Shown piece by piece: positions 27,266 through 35,532 of a stretch of 64,000 nt of DNA. The first letter of the stretch is position 1. Each line of letters begins with the position of its first letter. The translations under genes and the position numbers were made by a program. This stretch comes from Salibacter halophilus (GTDB taxonomy: Bacteria; Bacteroidota; Bacteroidia; Flavobacteriales_G; Salibacteraceae), in assembly GCF_008806325.1 (NCBI RefSeq), contig NZ_WACR01000009.1, positions 62,001-126,000 on the forward strand. Direction: 5' to 3'. The notes beneath the pieces were generated by a model, which had not been told where the DNA came from, searched no databases, and worked only from the letters and a program-made list of their open reading frames with translations.

Positions 27266-28744
27266 ATGAAACACAAAGTACTTTATTCTGCTCTAGCACT
27301 TTTAACCGCATTTGCTGCGAAAGCACAAATCACGATCGATTCATCTGATATTGGGAATGTAGGAGATAAAATCTATATGCTCAATGATACAGCGGTAAGC
27401 GGTCTTGTAGTAGGAGCCGGTAGCTCATCAGCTCAAACCTGGGACTTTACTGCTTTGTCCTATGATATTGTGGATAGTGTAGAGTTTGAAGACAAATCGA
27501 ATTATTTGGTAGGGAGTCAGTTCCCAAACAGTTCATTTGCTTTAAGTCTTGAAAACGGAATTACAGCATTTGCCAGCAAGACAAACACAGAGTTTGTAAT
27601 TGACGGTTTGTTTGGTGATATAACCGGGCAGGGAGTGCCAGTGGTTATTCGACCTGATGGTGGTTTAAAGCAAATTAACTTTCCATCAACTTATAATGAT
27701 AGCTTTTACGACACAATTGTGATTGATTCCACTTTAGAGGTGAATCAGCAGGGAGTTGATTCTGCGAGAATCAAGAGAACTTATCAAATCCAGAGTTTAA
27801 TCGATGCTTTTGGTTCACTCGAAGTTCCGGGAGAAACTCACAGCGATGTCGTTCGTCAGTACTACATGCAAACAACTACTGATTCAGTTTGGGCTTACAA
27901 TTCATTCCTCGGCTGGCAATTCATTCAGGATTCTGTACAGGTTACGCACACCTATAATTATTACGCAAAAAGTCGTGACTTTCCGGTTCTCACTGTAGAT
28001 GCTACCGGAGGAAGTGGCACAATTATCTCAGCTATGTTCCAGGCTGGCGGAGAACCAACACCTGTTTACACAGTAAACAATTTAACTTGCTATGAAGATA
28101 GCACCGGGTCTGTGACTGTTGACAATGTTATTGGCGGTGCTGGACCGTATTCATACAACTGGAGTAATGGTGCTACGGGAAGTTCAGCAACGAACTTAGC
28201 TGCCGGGAATTACACCGTTACGGTATATGGAGCTGTTGATTCATCAGTTACAAACGTGACTGTTACGCAACCAGATTCTATTCAAATTTCTGAAACTGTT
28301 ACTCAGCAAACGAATGGTGGAGATGGAGGTGTCAATATTTCTGTTTCTGGCGGAACGGCACCATATTCATTTATGTGGAGTACAGGAGCGTCAACACAAA
28401 ATCTCCAAAACCTAAATGCCGGGACTTATACGGTAACAGTTAATGATGACAACTTTTGCTCTAAATCTAAATCGTTTACGATTGATCCAATGACATCTGT
28501 TTGGGAGAAAATGAATGGTGAAGAATTGCGAGTTTATCCTAATCCTGTTGGTCAGAACCTGAGGATTGACGCTGGGAATGCGGTGAGCCTCGTAGAAGTG
28601 ATGGACATCACAGGCAAAGTGGTTCTGACTGTGAGGCCGGATTCGAAATTTGTGACAATTGAAACGGCAGATTGGAACAGTGGCCTTTATCTGGTTAAGG
28701 TTTCAATGGATAATCATGAAGTAATAAGGAAAGTCGTCAGGTAA
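27266..28744 (+). CDS. T9SS type A cargo protein with SprB-like modules
   Basis: 492 residues. Signal peptide MKHKVLYSALALLTAFAAKA (then QITID). The first 255 residues form a domain without a recognised family (ITIDSSDIGNVGDKIYML, later YYMQTTTDSVWAYNSFLGWQ). Two SprB-like modules follow (about 267-415; LTCYEDSTGSVTVD.VIGGAGPYSYNWSNG and GVNISVSGGTAPYSFMWSTG). The C-terminus (about 425-492, LRVYPNPVGQNLRID ... GLYLVKVSM ... IRKVVR) is a type A sorting signal for export and attachment through the type IX system. A surface or released protein of unknown activity. A head-to-head pair of GGTCAGA words sits inside the sorting domain coding region (28550/28621). Confidence 0.85.
   Translation: MKHKVLYSALALLTAFAAKAQITIDSSDIGNVGDKIYMLNDTAVSGLVVGAGSSSAQTWDFTALSYDIVDSVEFEDKSNYLVGSQFPNSSFALSLENGITAFASKTNTEFVIDGLFGDITGQGVPVVIRPDGGLKQINFPSTYNDSFYDTIVIDSTLEVNQQGVDSARIKRTYQIQSLIDAFGSLEVPGETHSDVVRQYYMQTTTDSVWAYNSFLGWQFIQDSVQVTHTYNYYAKSRDFPVLTVDATGGSGTIISAMFQAGGEPTPVYTVNNLTCYEDSTGSVTVDNVIGGAGPYSYNWSNGATGSSATNLAAGNYTVTVYGAVDSSVTNVTVTQPDSIQISETVTQQTNGGDGGVNISVSGGTAPYSFMWSTGASTQNLQNLNAGTYTVTVNDDNFCSKSKSFTIDPMTSVWEKMNGEELRVYPNPVGQNLRIDAGNAVSLVEVMDITGKVVLTVRPDSKFVTIETADWNSGLYLVKVSMDNHEVIRKVVR
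28550..28630. repeat. Head-to-head pair of the GGTCAGADCC word
   Basis: GGTCAGAACC at 28550-28559 faces GGTTCTGACT (one mismatch) at 28621-28630, with a 61-bp gap. Confidence 0.55.
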
Positions 28745-28765
28745 ATTAACTACATAATTCATTTG

Positions 28766-28797
28766 AAAAAGCCATTCAGGAATTGAATGGCTTTTTT
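28766..28797 (+). terminator. Rho-independent terminator
   Basis: Stem AAAAAGCCATTCA / TGAATGGCTTTTT with a short loop and T-run; ends the T9SS cargo gene. Confidence 0.85.
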
Positions 28798-28851
28798 GTT
28801 ATCTGTTTTCGTAAAATAATTTATTATTGACGCCTGAGAAAGTAGTGTAGG

Positions 28852-29916
28852 ATGGCAGCAATTATTTCGGGAATTCAACAAATTGGTATAGGGGTAGAAA
28901 ACATCCACACTTCATGGAAGTGGTACAGGAAAGTGTTTGGGATGAATACTCCTGTGTTTGATGACGATTCCACTGCAGAATTAATGCTGCCTTATACCGG
29001 AGGTAAACCCCGCGATAGAAGAGCTGTTCTCGCGATGAACATGCAGGGTGGAGGCGGATTTGAAATATGGCAATACAAATGCCGCAAACCGCAACCGGCT
29101 AAGTTTGATGTAAAATGGGGCGATGCTGGAATTTTGGCCACAAAGATTAAAACGGATAACTCTAAAGCCAGTTTTAATTACCACAAGAATCTTATTCCTG
29201 ATTACATGATGAGCGACCTTCACAGTCGCGGAAAAAAATCTCAGCACTACTACGTAAAAGACCTTGACGGAAACATCTTTGAACTTACTGAAACAGATAG
29301 TTGGTTCAAAAACAAACTCAAGACAAATACAGGAGGAGTTCACGGTGTTGTAATCGGCTGTTCTGATATTGAAAAGTCTCTTGAACTCTATAAGAATATT
29401 CTAGACTACGATAAAGTTGTTTTTGATGAATCGGGAGTATTTGAAGATTGGGAACAACTAAATGCCGGAAAAGAACGCTACCGTAGAGTTGTGCTGCAAC
29501 ACAGTAAGCCACGTAAAGGTAGTTTCTCAAGACTTTTAGGACCTTCAGAGGTTGAGCTTGTACAGCCTCTTGATCGCGAACCACAAAAGATCTATGAAGA
29601 CAGAATGTGGGGCGATTTGGGGTTCATTCATATTTGTTTTGATGTGAAGAATATGGAAAGCTTAAAAGAACGCTGTGCTCAAAGTGGGTTTGATTTCACT
29701 GTTGACAGTGCCAATAGCTTTGATATGGGGAAAGCTGCAGGAAGGTTTGCTTACATTGAAGACCCTGATGGTACACTCATCGAGTTTGTGGAGACTCACA
29801 AGTTGCCCATTATTGAAAAGCTAGGCTGGTATATGGATATCAGTACCCGACCTGCTGAAAAGCCTCTTCCTAACTGGATGTTGCGTATGCTGGAACTCAA
29901 TCGGGTGAAGGACTAA
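28852..29916 (+). CDS. Two-domain VOC (glyoxalase/dioxygenase-fold) protein
   Basis: 354 residues. Two vicinal-oxygen-chelate modules in tandem: the first (about 5-150) runs IQQIGIGVENIHTSWKWYRKVFG to QHYYVKDLDGNIFELTE, the second (about 160-315) runs GVHGVVIGCSDIEKSLELYKNIL to AAGRFAYIEDPDGTLIEFVE. Metal ligands are suggested by His/Glu pairs at the starts and ends (GVHG, FIHICFD, FIEFVE-type Glu). No signal peptide, so cytoplasmic. Candidate roles are dioxygenase, glyoxalase-like isomerase or lyase; the substrate cannot be told. Its 3' end overlaps the convergent small gene by 20 nt. Confidence 0.8.
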   Translation: MAAIISGIQQIGIGVENIHTSWKWYRKVFGMNTPVFDDDSTAELMLPYTGGKPRDRRAVLAMNMQGGGGFEIWQYKCRKPQPAKFDVKWGDAGILATKIKTDNSKASFNYHKNLIPDYMMSDLHSRGKKSQHYYVKDLDGNIFELTETDSWFKNKLKTNTGGVHGVVIGCSDIEKSLELYKNILDYDKVVFDESGVFEDWEQLNAGKERYRRVVLQHSKPRKGSFSRLLGPSEVELVQPLDREPQKIYEDRMWGDLGFIHICFDVKNMESLKERCAQSGFDFTVDSANSFDMGKAAGRFAYIEDPDGTLIEFVETHKLPIIEKLGWYMDISTRPAEKPLPNWMLRMLELNRVKD

Positions 29917-30181
29917 AAACAGCATCGAATAGTGGCCCAAAAAAGTGATTGAGGACGAAGGGTAATATGATCAAAACAAAAAACACGTAAGCCTTAACAA
30001 TCCAGTCACCTTTTGTATTGAATAAGCGGAAAAAGAAATTTTTAAGTCCCATTGATTTCTCCTTACTCTTACTGGGGAGTAACTTTAAATCACTCAGGAG
30101 CTCTTTCAGGAATGAGCCGGGTAGCTCAACTACTTCCTTCCAAATAGGTTTGTGATCTCGTTTGTTGTGCAAATCGTGCAT
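29897..30181 (-). CDS. Small hypothetical membrane protein
   Basis: 94 residues. A basic, soluble N-terminal half (about 1-55) is followed by one or two membrane helices (about 58-84, IVKAYVFFVLIILPFVLNHFFG). No family recognised. It lies downstream of hflX on the same strand but has its own promoter-like box (30186-30193) and a perfect palindrome just beyond, so it may be separately regulated. Its end overlaps the convergent VOC gene. Confidence 0.6.
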   Translation of the reverse strand: MHDLHNKRDHKPIWKEVVELPGSFLKELLSDLKLLPSKSKEKSMGLKNFFFRLFNTKGDWIVKAYVFFVLIILPFVLNHFFGPLFDAVFSPSPD

Positions 30182-30185
30182 GTTT

Positions 30186-30223
30186 CAAATATAATAGTAT
30201 TCTTTTACACTATTAAAGAATAC
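30186..30223 (-). promoter_or_regulatory. Promoter -7 box and palindromic operator candidate
   Basis: On the minus strand, TATATTTG (30186-30193) matches TANNTTTG just before the 94-residue gene. Directly upstream is a perfect palindrome GTATTCTTT-N9-AAAGAATAC (30197-30223) covering the region where the -33 element should be. This is the layout of a repressor site; a transcription-terminating hairpin for hflX is the alternative, but no T-run follows. Confidence 0.45.
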
Positions 30224-30260
30224 CGTAAGCTAACATGGCTTTCGTTCTAACTAATAATAA

Positions 30261-31457
30261 TCAATAAAGAAAATTGTCATACGGGAATCGCTCAGCATGA
30301 ATCGACTTGATCTGATGGTAAATCTTATCGCGCAGCTCTTTGATGTTGATGCGTTCAGCAGCTGAGATGAAAATACACGGGTGCTCGCTCTTTGCCATCC
30401 AGCTCTTTTTCAGATCCGTAAGTGATACGTTGTGTTTCGTATTAGCCGTGTGATCAAATTCACCGTCTTCCATGTGCGTGTACTGATCGATTTTGTTGAA
30501 CACCATGAGCATTGGTTTTTTGTCGCCAATGATATCTGCCAGTGTTTCGTTTACTGTATCGATTTGCTCTTCGAAGTTTGGGTGAGAAATATCCACAACA
30601 TGAATGAGGTAATCTGCTTCGCGGACTTCATCCAGGGTTGACTTGAATGACTCAACCAGCGAGTGAGGCAACTTGCGAATGAAGCCTACTGTATCGGTGA
30701 GTAGGAACGGTAAATTGTGAACAACGACCTTCCTAACCGTAGTGTCGAGAGTTGCGAAAAGTTTGTTCTCGGCAAACACTTTTGATTTTGAAAGGATGTT
30801 CATCAACGTGGATTTTCCAACGTTGGTGTATCCTACGAGAGCTACACGAACCAGGCTTCCGCGGTTTTTGCGCTGAGTAGCCATCTGCTTGTCAATGGTC
30901 TCGAGTTTTTTCGTGAGCCTCGTGATTTTGTTGCGGATGATACGCCTGTCTGTCTCGATTTCCTTTTCACCAGCTCCACCACGTGTTCCGGTACCACCGC
31001 GTTGACGTTCAAGGTGGGTCCACATTCTTGTGAGTCTGGGTAGAAGGTACTGAGAGCGGGCCAGCTCGACCTGTGTTTTTGCTTGTGCGGTTTTGGCACG
31101 AAGCTGAAAAATGTCGAGGATCAAAAGGCTCCGATCGTAAATCTTCACTTTCAGAGCGCGCTCAACGTTCCGTAACTGCGATGGTGACAGATCATCATCA
31201 AATATTACCGTGTCGATCTTGTTTTCTTTGATGAATTCCTTTACCTCTTCCAGTTTCCCTTTGCCTACAAAAAACTTGACATCGGGTTTTTGAAGCTGTT
31301 GGGTAAAGCGTTTATGCGTTTTAATACCTGCTGTTTGCGCCAAAAAACGCAATTCATCGAGATATTCTTCAACCTGTTCCTCGCTTTGTTGCGGAGTGAT
31401 TACACCAACGAGAACTGCGTTCTCCTGCTCTCCGGCTGTGTTGATTAGTTTATCCAT
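30261..31457 (-). CDS. hflX: GTPase HflX
   Basis: 398 residues. An N-terminal HflX domain with VFDDDLSPSQLRNVERAL and KIYDRSLLILDIFQLRAKTAQAK, the glycine-rich linker with the signature GGTGTRGGAGEKEIE and a coiled coil, then the G domain: G1 GYTNVGKST, G3 DTVGF (LLTDTVGFIRKLPH), G4 NKID and G5 SAAE. HflX binds 50S/70S ribosomes and splits stalled or heat-damaged ones. It overlaps the upstream membrane-protein gene by 8 nt. Confidence 0.96.
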   Translation of the reverse strand: MDKLINTAGEQENAVLVGVITPQQSEEQVEEYLDELRFLAQTAGIKTHKRFTQQLQKPDVKFFVGKGKLEEVKEFIKENKIDTVIFDDDLSPSQLRNVERALKVKIYDRSLLILDIFQLRAKTAQAKTQVELARSQYLLPRLTRMWTHLERQRGGTGTRGGAGEKEIETDRRIIRNKITRLTKKLETIDKQMATQRKNRGSLVRVALVGYTNVGKSTLMNILSKSKVFAENKLFATLDTTVRKVVVHNLPFLLTDTVGFIRKLPHSLVESFKSTLDEVREADYLIHVVDISHPNFEEQIDTVNETLADIIGDKKPMLMVFNKIDQYTHMEDGEFDHTANTKHNVSLTDLKKSWMAKSEHPCIFISAAERINIKELRDKIYHQIKSIHAERFPYDNFLY

Positions 31458-31884
31458 TAATGTACTGCCATGGAATGCGCAAAACGATTAATATCAATGC
31501 GATTCCGTAGAAGATAATTACTTGTTTGTATTTGCCACCTGAGGTGGTTTGTTTTTTTGCTCTTGATCGCCCAATCGTGATTAAAATAATGGCGATAATC
31601 ATCGTGAGCGGATGTTCAATAACGTGTAATCGTTGAAAACTGTTCTTCATTACTTCGCCCATTTCACTCAGTTTCTCAGCCCATGGCCCAAGGAAAAAGA
31701 TGATGAAGCCCAGTAGTAGTTGGATGTGAGAGAAAATAAGAGTTATGAGACTCAGTTTATCTTCAAAATTACCAAATGGTGTATTCTGTTGTTTTTGGAT
31801 GATGAATCGGCCAATTGTAAACAGCAATAGCACCAATAATGCTATCATCAGGAAGTAGTGAGTTGTAACGAGCGAATTGTACAT
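31450..31884 (-). CDS. Conserved four-helix membrane protein (cytochrome b-like annotation in relatives)
   Basis: 144 residues with four hydrophobic helices (HYFLMIALLVLLLFTIGRFI, LITLIFSHIQLLLGFIIFFLG, PLTMIIAIILITIGRS, VIIFYGIALILIVLRIPW). Two His residues face similar positions in helices 2 and 3 (FSHIQ and VIEHP), which is why homologues are often labelled cytochrome b; haem binding here is unproven. The protein recurs in Flavobacteriales. It is the first gene of an overlapping pair with hflX. Confidence 0.65.
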   Translation of the reverse strand: MYNSLVTTHYFLMIALLVLLLFTIGRFIIQKQQNTPFGNFEDKLSLITLIFSHIQLLLGFIIFFLGPWAEKLSEMGEVMKNSFQRLHVIEHPLTMIIAIILITIGRSRAKKQTTSGGKYKQVIIFYGIALILIVLRIPWQYING

Positions 31885-31957
31885 AATCGTGAATTTTGAT
31901 GCGAAAATAAGGAATACAGAGGAATAATTTCCCCTCTGGAATTTCCCCTAATTCATT

Positions 31958-31965
31958 TAGATTTG
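31958..31965 (+). promoter_or_regulatory. Probable -7 element of the first amidohydrolase gene
   Basis: TAGATTTG, matching TANNTTTG, seven nt before the ATG at 31973. Confidence 0.4.
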
Positions 31966-31972
31966 TTGAGCT

Positions 31973-34900
31973 ATGAAAAATATCTTCTTTTTCCTGTTTG
32001 CTCTGCTCATGAGTGGTGCTGCTATTGGTCAATCGACACGGCCCGAGCTCCCCGTAAGTAATCCCAAAGCCGGTGTTTATGCGCTACAAAACGCTACCGT
32101 TTACACACCTTCAGGATATGTTCAAACCGCTACACTTTTAATTGAAAAGAATAAAATTATTTCGGTCGGAGCCGGAATTAGCATACCCGAAAACGCAATC
32201 AAAATCAATTGTGAAGGGCTTTACATTTATCCTTCATTCGTGGAGTTGAACAGTAATTTTGGCCTGCCTAAGCCGGAAAAGAAAAAAGTAAAAAGACCAC
32301 AATACAACCGAACTGAAAAAGGGACTTTTGGTTGGAATGAAGCGATCAAAACAACTCAAATTGCAGTTGAAGATTTTAAAATTGATAAGAAACAAGCTAA
32401 AAAGTTGCAAAAACTGGGAGTCGGATCGGCACTCACACACTACCACGATGGCATTGCGAGAGGAACGGGAGCTGCGGTTGCGGTTCTGACCGATAACGAA
32501 AACAAAGCCGTTTTTAGTCCACAGCCATCAGCTCACTTTTCGTTTCAAAAAGGTACTTCATCTCAGGAATATCCAAACTCCTTGATGGGTGCGATGGCAT
32601 TACTCCGCCAAACAGCCTATGATGCAGAGTGGAGGATGAAACAGGATTCGATCTACGAGGCAAATCTCAGTCTCGATATGTGGAACAAACAGTTTGATAG
32701 CCCTATGAATTCGCTTTTTTTTCATGTTCAGCAATATCGGGATGCACTCAGAGCACTAGATCTTGCACGAGAATGGAATAAAGAATTCATCATTGCGGGA
32801 ACGGGCGATGAGTACAAGCGCATTTTAGAGTTTAAAGAGCGCAATGCTTCCCGGTTTGTGATTCCGCTCAAGCTGCCCAAAGCTCCTGATGTGAGCGATC
32901 CTTACGATGCAATGTACGCTTCACTTGAGGAAATGAAACACTGGGAAATGGCTCCGTCCAATGCTGCTTCACTCAGGCAGGCCGGATTTGAAGTGGCACT
33001 TTCCACTCACGAAATTGAAAAATGGTCAGATCTCACTTTTATGGCTCGTCAGCTTCAAAAAAACGGTTTTTCAGAAAGTGACCTGATTGAAAGTCTCACG
33101 ATGACTCCTGCAAAGTTCATCAATGCTGAGGAGGAAGTCGGGGCGATTGAAAAGAACAAGTTTGCCAATTTCATTATCACGAGCGACAAAATATTTTCCA
33201 AAAAGAGCGAACTGCTCGAAAACTGGGTCATGGGTGAACGCCACGAACTCAAACCGATTGGCGAAATCGACATACGGGGAGATTACGATATCAACATCGA
33301 AAATGAAATTATCAAAATTGAAGTTGGCGGGAAAAAGGAAAAAGTAGAAGCCAAAATTAAAGACGATAAAATTAAATTCAACCGCGAAAAACGACTCGTA
33401 ACCCTTGTATTGGAAAAGGATGTTGCCGGGATGAAAGCTCCTATACGTCTTTCAGGTAAGATCAATTTTGGGAGTAAGATCTGGGATGGTCGCGGAAAAG
33501 ATGCTGATGGTAATTGGTTTACCTGGAGCGCGATACGGCAGAAAGAATTTGATGAAGATGAAGCAGACAAGAAGGAAGAATACCTGATTAAGGCAGATGG
33601 ACAAACATGGTATCCAAACATGGCTTTTGGTTTTGATTCACTTCCAAAGTCTGGTACGTTCTTCATTCGGGGAGCTACTATTTGGTCGAATGACACACTA
33701 GGAGTTTTTGAAGGTGATGTACTCGTGAAAGATGGGAAAATCGAGCAAGTTGGTAAATTCCTGCTGCACGATCCAAGCATTCCGCTCATCGGTGGAAACG
33801 GAAAACATCTCACACCCGGAATTGTCGATGAACACTCGCACATCGCCATTGAGAAAGGAGTCAATGAAGGCACACAGGCTAGCTCGGCTGAGGTCCGCAT
33901 AGGAGATGTGGTCAAAGCAAATGACATTAATATTTACCGCCAGCTCGCGGGAGGTGTAACAACTTCTCAATTGCTTCACGGCTCGGCCAATCCTATTGGA
34001 GGGCAATCAGCACTCATAAAACTCAAATGGGGTGAATCGACCGATGAAATGTTGATCGATGATGCGCCCGGCTTTATCAAATTTGCGCTCGGTGAAAATG
34101 TGAAACAGTCTAATTGGGGGCCAAACTTTACAAAGCGTTTCCCACAAACCAGGATGGGTGTTGAGCAGGTTTTTTACGATTATTTCAAGCGAGCAAAAGA
34201 CTATGCAAATGAATGGGCAAAGTATGACAGTCAGAACCAAAAGTTTTCGTTGCGAAAAGTGCCATTGCTGCGCCATCTTGCAGGTGAAGGCCCCGCAGCT
34301 CCACGGGTTGATCTGGAGCTTGAAGCACTGAGCCAAATTCTGGATACAAATCGTTTCATCTCCTGTCACTCTTACGTTCAGAGTGAGATCAACATGCTCA
34401 TGCACGTTGCCGACAGTATGGATTTTAGAGTCAACACATTTACGCACATTCTCGAAGGCTACAAAATTGCCGACAAACTGGCTGAGCACGGGGCAGCCGG
34501 CTCAACATTCAGTGACTGGTGGGCTTACAAGTTTGAGGTGAACGATGCAATTCCCTACAATGCAGTACTTATGCACGAACAGGGCGTTCTGACCGGAATC
34601 AACTCCGATGATGCTGAAATGGGTCGCAGACTCAACCAGGAAGCAGCCAAAACAGTCAAGTACGGAGGAGTTTCTGAAGAGGAAGCACTCAAAATGGTGA
34701 CACTCAATCCGGCAAAAATGCTCCACCTCGATCATCGCATTGGGAGTGTGACTGAAGGGAAAGATGCTGATTTGGTGTTGTGGGATAGCCATCCATTGAG
34801 CATTTATTCAAAACCGCTTTACACCTGGATTGAAGGTGTTCCGTATTACACTCACTATCAGAACCAGCTTGCCGTTGAAGACAACAAACAGGAAAGGTCC

Positions 34901-35014
34901 AGGCTGGTGAAAAAACTATTGAATGCAGCCGATAAAGGCTACCCAACCAAAACACCTGATAAGAAAACGAATAAACTCTATCATTGTGATACGTTGGTTG
35001 ATGAGGTTGATTAA
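31973..35014 (+). CDS. Secreted double-domain amidohydrolase
   Basis: 1013 residues with a signal peptide (MKNIFFFLFALLMSGAAIG, then QSTRP). Two amidohydrolase-type halves: the first (about 30-430) keeps the beta-sandwich start YALQNATVYTPSGYVQTATLLIE and the end ALSTHEIEKWSDLTFMARQL ... AKFINAEEEVGAIEKNKFANFIIT but lacks an obvious H.H metal motif; the second (about 570-1000) has GIVDEHSHIAIEKG, RFISCHSYVQSEI, NTFTHILEGYKIAD and LTGINSDDAEMGRRL, a complete imidazolonepropionase-like metal site. It is therefore a periplasmic or exported hydrolase with one probably inactive half. Similar genes are usually next to a second amidohydrolase, as here, but the pair is now split by a transposase. Confidence 0.85.
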   Translation: MKNIFFFLFALLMSGAAIGQSTRPELPVSNPKAGVYALQNATVYTPSGYVQTATLLIEKNKIISVGAGISIPENAIKINCEGLYIYPSFVELNSNFGLPKPEKKKVKRPQYNRTEKGTFGWNEAIKTTQIAVEDFKIDKKQAKKLQKLGVGSALTHYHDGIARGTGAAVAVLTDNENKAVFSPQPSAHFSFQKGTSSQEYPNSLMGAMALLRQTAYDAEWRMKQDSIYEANLSLDMWNKQFDSPMNSLFFHVQQYRDALRALDLAREWNKEFIIAGTGDEYKRILEFKERNASRFVIPLKLPKAPDVSDPYDAMYASLEEMKHWEMAPSNAASLRQAGFEVALSTHEIEKWSDLTFMARQLQKNGFSESDLIESLTMTPAKFINAEEEVGAIEKNKFANFIITSDKIFSKKSELLENWVMGERHELKPIGEIDIRGDYDINIENEIIKIEVGGKKEKVEAKIKDDKIKFNREKRLVTLVLEKDVAGMKAPIRLSGKINFGSKIWDGRGKDADGNWFTWSAIRQKEFDEDEADKKEEYLIKADGQTWYPNMAFGFDSLPKSGTFFIRGATIWSNDTLGVFEGDVLVKDGKIEQVGKFLLHDPSIPLIGGNGKHLTPGIVDEHSHIAIEKGVNEGTQASSAEVRIGDVVKANDINIYRQLAGGVTTSQLLHGSANPIGGQSALIKLKWGESTDEMLIDDAPGFIKFALGENVKQSNWGPNFTKRFPQTRMGVEQVFYDYFKRAKDYANEWAKYDSQNQKFSLRKVPLLRHLAGEGPAAPRVDLELEALSQILDTNRFISCHSYVQSEINMLMHVADSMDFRVNTFTHILEGYKIADKLAEHGAAGSTFSDWWAYKFEVNDAIPYNAVLMHEQGVLTGINSDDAEMGRRLNQEAAKTVKYGGVSEEEALKMVTLNPAKMLHLDHRIGSVTEGKDADLVLWDSHPLSIYSKPLYTWIEGVPYYTHYQNQLAVEDNKQERSRLVKKLLNAADKGYPTKTPDKKTNKLYHCDTLVDEVD

Positions 35015-35019
35015 TAACG

Positions 35020-35061
35020 GCCCCTCATAGCCCGCGGTTTAAACCGCGGGCTATGAGGGGC
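35020..35061. repeat. 42-bp perfect palindrome (REP-like, left of the RAYT)
   Basis: A perfect 21+21 bp palindrome centred on GGTTT/AAACC (core CCGCGGTTTAAACCGCGG), six bp after the first amidohydrolase stop and 39 bp before the transposase start. It shares the GGTTT-AA core with the palindromes on the other side of the transposase and could also act as a terminator. Confidence 0.8.
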
Positions 35062-35099
35062 TGTTAAAATGGTTTTTGGATTTATTTAATTTGTATGAA

Positions 35100-35528
35100 A
35101 TGCCACAATCATTCAATAAAATATGGATACACGTTATTTGGGCGACAAAATACAGAGAGCCTATTATTGAATTGGACATTGAACAAAAGGTGCATCAATT
35201 CATGTCAGATCAATTACGTGAGCATGGATGTCCGGTTAGAATAATTAACGGAATGCCAGATCATGTTCATTGTTTGTTTTTACAGAACCCAAAAAAATCT
35301 ATAAGTGAAATTATTAAGCAAGTCAAAGGAAGTACATCTTTTTACGTCAATCAAAACGAATTGATAACAGGTAAATTTTCATGGCAAAAAGGCTATGGAG
35401 CATTTTCTGTTTCAGAATCTGATGTAGAAAGGGTTTTCCAGTACATTAAAAACCAAAAACGTCATCATCAAAGAAAATCATTTCAAGAAGAATTTGAAGG
35501 ATTTTCTAAACTTCATGGAATAACATAA
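35100..35528 (+). mobile_element. REP-associated tyrosine transposase (RAYT / IS200-like Y1)
   Basis: 142 residues from the ATG at 35100 (an upstream ATG at 35076 adds eight residues). The Y1 transposase core is visible: WIHVIWATKYREPII at the start, the HUH metal motif in GMPDHVHCLFL, GYGAFSVS, and the catalytic Tyr in VERVFQYIKNQKRHH. Proteins of this type cut single-stranded DNA at palindromes; RAYTs are typically single-copy and flanked by REP sequences, as seen here (35020-35061 and 35552-35607). It separates two amidohydrolase genes that are usually adjacent. No motif is damaged, so it is potentially active. Confidence 0.85.
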
Positions 35529-35532
35529 CCAT

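Noticed and set aside
35076-35099. Start of the transposase at 35076
   Set aside because: The eight extra residues (MDLFNLYE) are not part of the Y1 family start; MPQSFNKIWIHV is.
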